From NCBI GenBank assembly GCA_018065375.1, contig JAGHTJ010000020.1:1-11468 (forward strand): a DNA stretch of 11,468 bases, written 5' to 3'. This document shows positions 7,249 through 11,468 of this stretch, piece after piece; position 1 is the first letter of the stretch, and every line of letters starts with the position of its first letter. The DNA is from Candidatus Equinaster intestinalis. Its GTDB lineage: Bacteria > Bacillota_A > Clostridia > Oscillospirales > Acutalibacteraceae. Below the pieces are notes generated by a model. That model was not told the origin of the DNA. It was given only the letters and a program-made list of their open reading frames with translations, and searched no databases. The position numbers and the translations under genes are program-made.

Positions 7249-7273
7249 AAAAACCGCTTTTTCAAGCGGCTTT
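7249..7273 (-). terminator. Intrinsic terminator of the DUF2953-gerW operon
   Basis: Read on the minus strand, CCGCTT (7269-7264) and AAGCGG (7259-7254) pair around a GAAA loop. The stem is extended by flanking A-T and G-U pairs and followed by a T-run (7253-7249). The 3' end of the gerW stop codon is only a few bases away, and the next operon's promoter follows at once. Confidence 0.8.
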
Positions 7274-7275
7274 AA

Positions 7276-7635
7276 TCATTTCTTTTCCTTTTTGCTCAAA
7301 AATCCTTTTGCGATTTCGGTGATGTTGGTAATTGCAGAGGGTTGCTCGTTTAAAATTTTAACACGCGCCTCGCCGTTTTCCAAAACCACTACCGCCTTGG
7401 GCTTTACGGTGATCTTGCCGCCCGCCCCCGCCGGATTTTTTTCATTTTTTCTTGCCTTTTTATCCATTCCGCCGCCCGCAAATCCGATTGATAAATCGTT
7501 TACGGTGAAAACGGTACTGCCGTTTTGGGTCACCACCGGCTCGCTGATAACCGAGCCGCTTTTGGTCATTTCGAGGGTTTTATCGGCGGTAAATTCTATT
7601 AAATCGGCAACCGAACGGTTACTGTTTTCCTTCAT
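7276..7635 (-). CDS. ytfJ: GerW/YtfJ family sporulation protein
   Basis: This small soluble protein of 119 residues matches the GerW (YtfJ) family, known from Bacillus as a sporulation protein needed for normal germination. Family features in order are an N-terminal helix (VADLIEFTADKTLEMTK, 9-25), the strand motif SVISEPVVTQNGSTVFTV (28-45), LSIGFAGGG (48-56), the Gly-rich AGAGGKITVKPKAVVVL (69-85), and a short Lys-rich tail. The start chosen is the ATG at 7635, preceded by GGAGG with 8-base spacing. An ATG 24 bases upstream (7659) has no ribosome site. The gene overlaps the end of the DUF2953 gene by 17 bases, so the two are translationally coupled. The ytfI-ytfJ order is the classical arrangement, which reinforces both assignments. 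Confidence 0.88.
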   Translation of the reverse strand: MKENSNRSVADLIEFTADKTLEMTKSGSVISEPVVTQNGSTVFTVNDLSIGFAGGGMDKKARKNEKNPAGAGGKITVKPKAVVVLENGEARVKILNEQPSAITNITEIAKGFLSKKEKK

Positions 7636-8227
7636 TTTGTATTCCTCCGTTTTTGGCATAATCTATGCCCACTTTTATTACCAAAATAACCGCAAAAATC
7701 AGCAGGCAACCAAGTTTCAGGTGAATATCGAACACGGTGTCGCTTGATTCAAAATCGGCTGAAAGGTTAATTTTCGGGCTTCTGCCCGCCATACATTTTT
7801 CCTGCACTAATGACGCCAGCGGATATATCACCGAGCAGAGCGCGCCGTATTTTATGGCGGTTTCGGCGGCGTCCGTACCGGCGCACACACACTCGGCATT
7901 GAGCTTTTCAACCCTTATATTCCGCAGGAGCACCGGCATTCTTTTTAAAACCGAAAGAATGATTTTCAGTATTTTATGAATATCGGTTTTTTTGGATTTT
8001 TTCTTTTTATCGGCGGTCTCCTTTTTCGGCTCTGCCGTTTTTTCCTTTTCATCGGTCTTCTTTTTGGCGCTTTTGTTTACCACGGTTATAAACAAAAGCT
8101 TGATTTTATATATAAATGGCGCGCCGGAGGCATACCGCAGCTCCACCCGCACCGGGCAGAGAAGCAGCAGAAAAATCAGCCCCAAAATGCAGAGCAAAAC
8201 TATGCCGATGATTTTTAAAACTGTCAT
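7619..8227 (-). CDS. DUF2953 domain protein, YtfI-like, partner of GerW
   Basis: The protein has 202 residues. It begins with a transmembrane helix (about 4-23), followed by PVRVELRY (25-32), the usual beginning of the DUF2953 domain. A very Lys/Glu-rich, low-complexity stretch (about 52-82) comes next. The C-terminal half has the conserved-looking GTDAAETAIKYG (117-128) and ends with a second hydrophobic helix (about 173-189). The biochemical function of DUF2953 is not known to me. Its position directly before gerW matches YtfI of Bacillus, so a membrane role in sporulation or germination is inferred from context. The ATG at 8227 is the first reasonable start; its ribosome site (GAGTGATG) is weak. 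A consensus promoter lies about 40 bases upstream. Confidence 0.82.
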   Translation of the reverse strand: MTVLKIIGIVLLCILGLIFLLLLCPVRVELRYASGAPFIYKIKLLFITVVNKSAKKKTDEKEKTAEPKKETADKKKKSKKTDIHKILKIILSVLKRMPVLLRNIRVEKLNAECVCAGTDAAETAIKYGALCSVIYPLASLVQEKCMAGRSPKINLSADFESSDTVFDIHLKLGCLLIFAVILVIKVGIDYAKNGGIQNEGKQ

Positions 8228-8266
8228 TTCGCATCACTCTAAAATAGTATTATCTATTATGGTTTT

Positions 8267-8295
8267 ATTATAATTGAAAAGTAGTGATAAGTCAA
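8267..8295 (-). promoter_or_regulatory. Sigma-A-type promoter of the DUF2953-gerW operon
   Basis: On the minus strand TTGACT (8295-8290) and TATAAT (8272-8267) are 17 bases apart. The layout and the -35 sequence (TTGACTTA) are the same as in the COG2426 promoter. It lies in the divergent spacer facing away from the lipoprotein gene. A vegetative promoter does not exclude an additional sporulation-specific one that I cannot see. Confidence 0.88.
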
Positions 8296-8331
8296 CTAAC
8301 GTAACTTTTTCTTTTAATTTCAAGGGAAATG

Positions 8332-8340
8332 TGGTATAGT
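8332..8340 (+). promoter_or_regulatory. Possible extended -10 promoter of the lipoprotein gene
   Basis: TGGTATAGT (8332-8340) fits an extended -10 (TGnTATAAT) with one mismatch, but no convincing -35 lies 16-18 bases upstream. Transcription from here would start around 8347, inside the ribosome site, so the leader would be very short. I consider this tentative. Confidence 0.3.
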
Positions 8341-8356
8341 TAAAGAGGTGATTAAA

Positions 8357-8866
8357 ATGAAAAAAACAGGTTTAACAATAATTATTTCGCTCCTTTGCGT
8401 ATTGCTATGCGGGTGTTCGGTTGTTTTCGGGGCGAAAACGGCGCTCGAAGATACATTAAAGGAATTTCAGAGCAACTTAAACGCCATCGCCGGCGCAACT
8501 ACTGACCCGATTACCGCCGCCGTTGCCGAAAGTTTTTCGTATGACGTTGGCAGTCAAAACAAAAACGATGAAACCGGCGCAGTTACCGTGAGCGTTGAGA
8601 TTACAACGGTGGACACCGAGGATTTGCAATCCCGCGCTTCCGCCGCCTGCGGAACGAACCAGGAAAAGATGTCGGAATGGATTAAAAACGCCGTTAAAAA
8701 CAAGGATTACAAGCTGGTTACAAACAAGGCGGAGGTGCCGATGGTGCAAAACGATGAGGACAAATGGGAGATTGATTACACCGGTGATATTTTTGATTTC
8801 TCCAACGCCTTTACGGGTGGACTCGGCAGCAGTATTTTCAGCAAGGAAGGCACGCTCGAAAAATAA
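8357..8866 (+). CDS. Small lipoprotein of unknown function
   Basis: The protein has 169 residues and a clear lipoprotein signal: KK at the N-terminus, a hydrophobic core (about 6-17), and lipobox LCGC with Cys20 as the lipidated residue. It is therefore anchored outside the cytoplasmic membrane. The mature part shows a helical segment (ALEDTLKEFQSNLNAI, about 29-44) and then beta-type strands (AVTVSVEITTVD, DYKLVTNKAEVPM, KWEIDYTGDIF). This is the pattern of small cystatin/NTF2-like extracellular lipoproteins, but I do not recognise the family. The ATG at 8357 follows GAGGTG with 6-base spacing. A GTG at 8348 is part of that ribosome site and is not the start. It stands alone, divergent from the DUF2953 gene, and ends before a terminator-like hairpin within element 2. 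Confidence 0.8.
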   Translation: MKKTGLTIIISLLCVLLCGCSVVFGAKTALEDTLKEFQSNLNAIAGATTDPITAAVAESFSYDVGSQNKNDETGAVTVSVEITTVDTEDLQSRASAACGTNQEKMSEWIKNAVKNKDYKLVTNKAEVPMVQNDEDKWEIDYTGDIFDFSNAFTGGLGSSIFSKEGTLEK

Positions 8867-8897
8867 TTTTTTACTAATAAAATTTCAGCATATATAA

Positions 8898-8985
8898 GGC
8901 GACCGCCGGGATGCTTTGCACCCCGGCTTTTTTGCCTTTTGATATAAAAGGCAAAAAACGGACACCGAAGGTGTCCGCGGTCGCC
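8898..8985. repeat. Palindromic element 2: outer stem enclosing three hairpins, same plan as element 1
   Basis: The outer arms GGCGACCG (8898-8905) and CGGTCGCC (8978-8985) are perfect complements. Between them sit three hairpins with only one unpaired linker base (C8927). The first is CCGGG-A-TGC / GCA-C-CCCGG with a TTT loop (8906-8926, one A/C mismatch). The second is TTTTTTGCCTTTT / AAAAGGCAAAAAA, a perfect 13-bp stem with loop GATAT (8928-8958). The third is CGGACACC-GAA-GGTGTCCG (8959-8977). The design, size (88 bases) and convergent-gene location match element 1. Read against the reverse complement of element 1, the blocks GCACCCCGG and AAAAGGCAA occur in the same order. It may be a member of a dispersed palindromic repeat family; a structured RNA is the alternative. 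Confidence 0.8.
8905..8933 (+). terminator. Terminator of the lipoprotein gene, formed by the first hairpin of element 2
   Basis: GCCGGG (8905-8910) pairs with CCCGGC (8922-8927), with an inner TGC/GCA, and is followed by six T (8928-8933). This is a standard intrinsic terminator about 38 bases after the lipoprotein stop. The same T-run pairs with A residues in the larger element 2 fold, so the two structures are alternatives. Confidence 0.75.
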
Positions 8986-9010
8986 GTGTTTTATGGTGAA
9001 GCCTTATTTA

Positions 9011-9111
9011 AGCCGTAGGGGCGAACTGTGTTCGCCCGAAAAGGACGAGTGAAGAATTATGAATTATGAATTATGAATTGTGAATTAGGTGTGGCGCCGT
9101 CTCCTACGGTT
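9011..9111. repeat. Inverted-repeat element 3 with internal hairpin and heptamer tract
   Basis: AGCCGTAGGGG (9011-9021) pairs with CTCCTACGGTT (9101-9111), allowing two G-U pairs. Inside, GGGCGAAC-TGT-GTTCGCCC (9019-9037) is a perfect 8-bp hairpin that competes with the innermost bases of the outer stem. The centre holds a GAATTAT tandem tract and a GGCGCC palindrome (9093-9098). The form is like a small non-autonomous insertion (MITE-like). No coding sequence lies within it, and no clear target duplication is visible. Confidence 0.6.
9054..9087. repeat. Tandem heptamer repeat GAATTAT, about five copies
   Basis: Three exact GAATTAT copies (9054-9074) are followed by GAATTGT and a partial GAATTA, giving about 4.9 units. 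Copies are adjacent without spacers. The tract is likely variable in length between strains by slippage. Confidence 0.9.
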
Positions 9112-9113
9112 GC

Positions 9114-9157
9114 AAAAAGAACCCGCCCGAGCAGTAAACTGCTCGGGCGGGAGTTTT
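9114..9157 (-). terminator. Strong bidirectional terminator at the 3' end of the SGNH protein gene
   Basis: CCCGCCCGAGCAGT (9122-9135) and ACTGCTCGGGCGGG (9138-9151) form a 14-bp GC-rich stem with a minimal loop. On the minus strand it is followed by TTCTTTTT, and on the plus strand by AGTTTTATT. It begins 46 bases after the stop codon of the SGNH gene. Confidence 0.93.
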
Positions 9158-9197
9158 ATTGGTTATTCGGCTTTTGTAGCTTTAAGCTATCGGTAAC

Positions 9198-11468
9198 TTA
9201 TTCTGCTACCGGAGCTTTACCAACACCGAAGTATGCGAACATACTCTGAATATCGCTTGTCACCTTATCAACAGTAACGGTAACGGTGTAGGTCTTGGTC
9301 GGGTCGAGATTATCATAGAGGAATACCTCGCCTGCCGCGCCGTTTTCACTATCTGTCGCACCGTTTTTTGCAACATATACCGGGTCATTATCGGTAAGTG
9401 TAACAGTAACATCAGAATGTAAATCGAACCAACCGAACATACTCAAGGTGTATGCGCCGGTAAATGTGTAGCTGATTGTTGCATCGTTTCTATTTGCCTT
9501 CAGGACAGGTCCGGATGCGCCAACAAACTTTCTTACATTTCTATCAGTACCTGTAGCAGGTTTGGAAGGAGCGGATATTGCATCCCAACCGTTATAGGTT
9601 ACTTTGTCTCTGCCTACCATCTCGTAGCTCATCGGTACAGAAAGGTTATTATAAGTAGCAGCTTGGTTTTGATGATCCACAAGTGCGGTGGGATTGGCCT
9701 CTGCACTCTTGCCGAGCCACGTCTCAATATTCTTAACTATTTCTTCGGTATAAAGCCTATAGCCTGCCGCTCTCGGATGAACAGCATCGTAATAGTATTT
9801 ATTCCATTCAGTTGTACCTTTATCGGAAATGCTCTTGCCTACCGGAGTTAAATCGATGTAGTAAACACCTTCGTAGTCTGCTACGTTCTTATGAGCTACT
9901 GCATGGTCGTTAATGCTGTTTACAGTAGTGGCATTAGGAACGGTAATAACGATAATATCGGCTTTGGGGCACTTCTCACGGGTTCTGCGAATCATGGAAT
10001 CCATAAGAAGCGCACTCTGCTCTGCGCCGAACTTTCCGCCGTTCATGGCATTATCGGTGTAATAGTCGTTAATCGAGCACTCAAGGAAAATGAGGTCGGG
10101 CTCAACGCTGTTGTTCAAAACATGAGTTTGCGGGAAGGATGAACTCTGATCGTAACGAGCCGCACCCCAAACTGATGAAGAACCGCTCATTGTTTTATCG
10201 TATCCGGTAACGGTTGCATTCGGATACTCGCTTGCAAACCAATCTCTTGTTTGTGTTCTCCAGCAATCGGTGGGTGTATTCATACCATAGGTTACCGAGC
10301 CGCCCAAGTATGCTATATTGAGTTTCTTGGTTGTGGTAAGCTTATAGTATGTGTTATTGAGGTTGGGTTCAGTAGTTTCTTCGGGATCTACCGGGGGATC
10401 TACCGGAGGAACTACCGGATCCTCGGGGATTACAGGGGGGTCTACCGTGCTCGATGTTTTACCGGAAGCAAATGCTGCGATTCTTGCAGCCTTATCGCCG
10501 TTTACGGTGAGGGTTACATAATGTGTAACATTTTCAGTAAGTGAATCGTAGAGGTATACGCATCCGCCCTCCTTTTCGCCGATGGTCTTTGTAGTTGCGG
10601 AATTACCATCGAGTGTAACGGTTACATTGGAGCCTTCAAGGAACTTACCGTAAAGCATTACGCTGTTACCGGTGAAGTAATAGGTCATAGTTGCGCCCTT
10701 TGTGGCTTCTACCGCTTCATTAGGAGTATGATAACCCGAGATGTACTGAATTACGCCGTCTCCGCTTTTGGGGGTGTAATCATTCCAGGTGCCGGTGGTC
10801 TTTATAGCCTCGGAGCCCTTATAAGCGAACTCGAAGCTTGTGGGAACCTGATAGCCTTCATAGGTAGTAGCCTCCGCCTCGTAATTAACGGGCTGTGCGG
10901 GGGTTTCCTCAATTGCAGCAAGCTTTGCAGCAAGAGCGGTTGTAACTATCTCGGCATATTGGGTATGACCATCGCTGTTGGGGTTCAATGTATTAGAGAA
11001 ATAAGTTGACCATTGGTCATCTTCCAATACCTGCTCTGCAAAATCCACAAGGCTTATATAGGTAACACCTTCATAATTTGCTACGGCTTTGTGAGCTGCA
11101 TAGATTTCAGTAGAATCAAGATAATCTTTGCCGGTAGTATCAACAATTACGATTTCGGTCTGCGGTTTAGTAGCCCAGGTCTGGCGAATCATTGATTCAA
11201 GCAAGATTGCGGTTTGCTTCGCATCGGGCGAATTTGCATTGCCCGAGTTGCGAGATGACATGGCATCATGCAAGCTCGTTGCTATAAATATAATGTCAGG
11301 ATTCTCTGACAACACACCCTTCTCCCAGCGAGCGGCATGCCATGTTGAAGAAGTATCAAAGGTAGATGTTTTTCCGGTTACGGTGCCGGTGGTCTGGCTA
11401 TTAAGCCAGTGGGTTACCTTTGCGGTCCAAGCGGTAGCGCCCCATTCGATCGAGGAGCCAACATATAC
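9198..11468 (-). CDS. Tandem SGNH/GDSL hydrolase protein, two SGNH domains each with a beta module (N-terminus outside window)
   Basis: The frame is open to the window edge, giving 756 visible residues, so the gene continues beyond it. The GTG at 11315 is inside the first domain and is not the start. Residue numbers count from the window edge. Domain 1 (about 1-190) opens with YVGSSIEWG. Beta module 1 spans about 195-337, and a Pro-rich linker (PPVDPPVDPEE) about 338-370. Domain 2 (about 380-590) has YLGGSVTYG with catalytic Ser391, MSGSS with oxyanion Gly429, SINDYY with Asn467, and DAVHP with Asp561 and His564. That is the full SGNH set. Beta module 2 spans about 600-751. Both beta modules share YxFTG, VTVTL and a V-x-LYD strand, as in carbohydrate-binding folds. 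SGNH enzymes of this kind often deacetylate sugars or polysaccharides; the substrate here is unknown. Domain 1 has lost most catalytic residues. There is no visible C-terminal anchor or dockerin; export is expected but the signal peptide is out of view. Confidence 0.85.
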   Translation of the reverse strand, partial: VYVGSSIEWGATAWTAKVTHWLNSQTTGTVTGKTSTFDTSSTWHAARWEKGVLSENPDIIFIATSLHDAMSSRNSGNANSPDAKQTAILLESMIRQTWATKPQTEIVIVDTTGKDYLDSTEIYAAHKAVANYEGVTYISLVDFAEQVLEDDQWSTYFSNTLNPNSDGHTQYAEIVTTALAAKLAAIEETPAQPVNYEAEATTYEGYQVPTSFEFAYKGSEAIKTTGTWNDYTPKSGDGVIQYISGYHTPNEAVEATKGATMTYYFTGNSVMLYGKFLEGSNVTVTLDGNSATTKTIGEKEGGCVYLYDSLTENVTHYVTLTVNGDKAARIAAFASGKTSSTVDPPVIPEDPVVPPVDPPVDPEETTEPNLNNTYYKLTTTKKLNIAYLGGSVTYGMNTPTDCWRTQTRDWFASEYPNATVTGYDKTMSGSSSVWGAARYDQSSSFPQTHVLNNSVEPDLIFLECSINDYYTDNAMNGGKFGAEQSALLMDSMIRRTREKCPKADIIVITVPNATTVNSINDHAVAHKNVADYEGVYYIDLTPVGKSISDKGTTEWNKYYYDAVHPRAAGYRLYTEEIVKNIETWLGKSAEANPTALVDHQNQAATYNNLSVPMSYEMVGRDKVTYNGWDAISAPSKPATGTDRNVRKFVGASGPVLKANRNDATISYTFTGAYTLSMFGWFDLHSDVTVTLTDNDPVYVAKNGATDSENGAAGEVFLYDNLDPTKTYTVTVTVDKVTSDIQSMFAYFGVGKAPVAE

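Noticed and set aside
7636..7659. Earlier ATG for gerW/ytfJ
   Set aside because: No ribosome site precedes it, whereas the ATG at 7635 has GGAGG with good spacing.
9054..9087. CRISPR-like repeats
   Set aside because: The units are 7 bases, directly adjacent and without spacers, so this is a simple tandem repeat.
11313..11315. GTG as the start of the SGNH protein
   Set aside because: The same frame stays open to the window edge and contains the first SGNH nucleophile motif (GSS) upstream, so the gene is truncated by the window.

Overview
The window looks like chromosomal DNA of an anaerobic, spore-forming Firmicute, most likely a gut-type clostridium of the Oscillospiraceae/Ruminococcaceae kind. 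The grounds are strong AGGAGG-like ribosome sites, TTGACT-17 bp-TATAAT promoters, a GerW (YtfJ) sporulation gene beside its usual DUF2953 (YtfI-like) partner, Gram-positive-style lipoproteins, and a large multidomain SGNH esterase-type protein. The taxon is inferred from gene content and was not tested by any search.

Layout. (1) 1-225: tail of an unrecognised single-pass membrane protein, followed by a weak hairpin. (2) 299-5087: a complete five-gene branched-chain amino acid (LIV/HAAT) ABC transporter in the order livK-livH-livM-livG-livF, all on the plus strand. Two large hairpins lie between livK and livH. The last four genes are separated by 1-3 bases, and the operon ends at a strong terminator. 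(3) 5088-5270: a convergent spacer holding two terminators and a compact palindromic element (element 1) in which an outer stem encloses three perfect hairpins. (4) 5271-8227, minus strand: a flippase and a small COG2426-type membrane protein share one promoter. Upstream of them a DUF2953 gene and gerW/ytfJ overlap and share a second promoter. (5) 8357-8866: a small plus-strand lipoprotein of unknown function, divergent from the DUF2953 gene. (6) 8867-9197: a 331-base non-coding spacer, again between convergent genes. It holds element 2 (the same outer-stem-plus-three-hairpins plan as element 1), element 3 (a third inverted repeat carrying a GAATTAT tandem tract) and a strong terminator. (7) 9198-11468, minus strand: a large SGNH/GDSL protein, open at the window edge, built as two tandem copies of an SGNH domain plus a beta-type module.

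How the genes work together. LivK captures the amino acid outside the membrane, LivH and LivM form the channel, and LivG and LivF supply ATP hydrolysis. The hairpins after livK probably allow more binding protein than membrane subunits. DUF2953 and GerW form a conserved sporulation-linked pair. The flippase and COG2426 protein are cotranscribed, but no glycosyltransferase is in view to define a substrate.

Most worth a second look: the two multi-hairpin elements, which share an architecture and short collinear blocks and both sit between convergent genes; and the tandem SGNH protein, whose first domain has lost most of its catalytic residues while the second keeps all of them.
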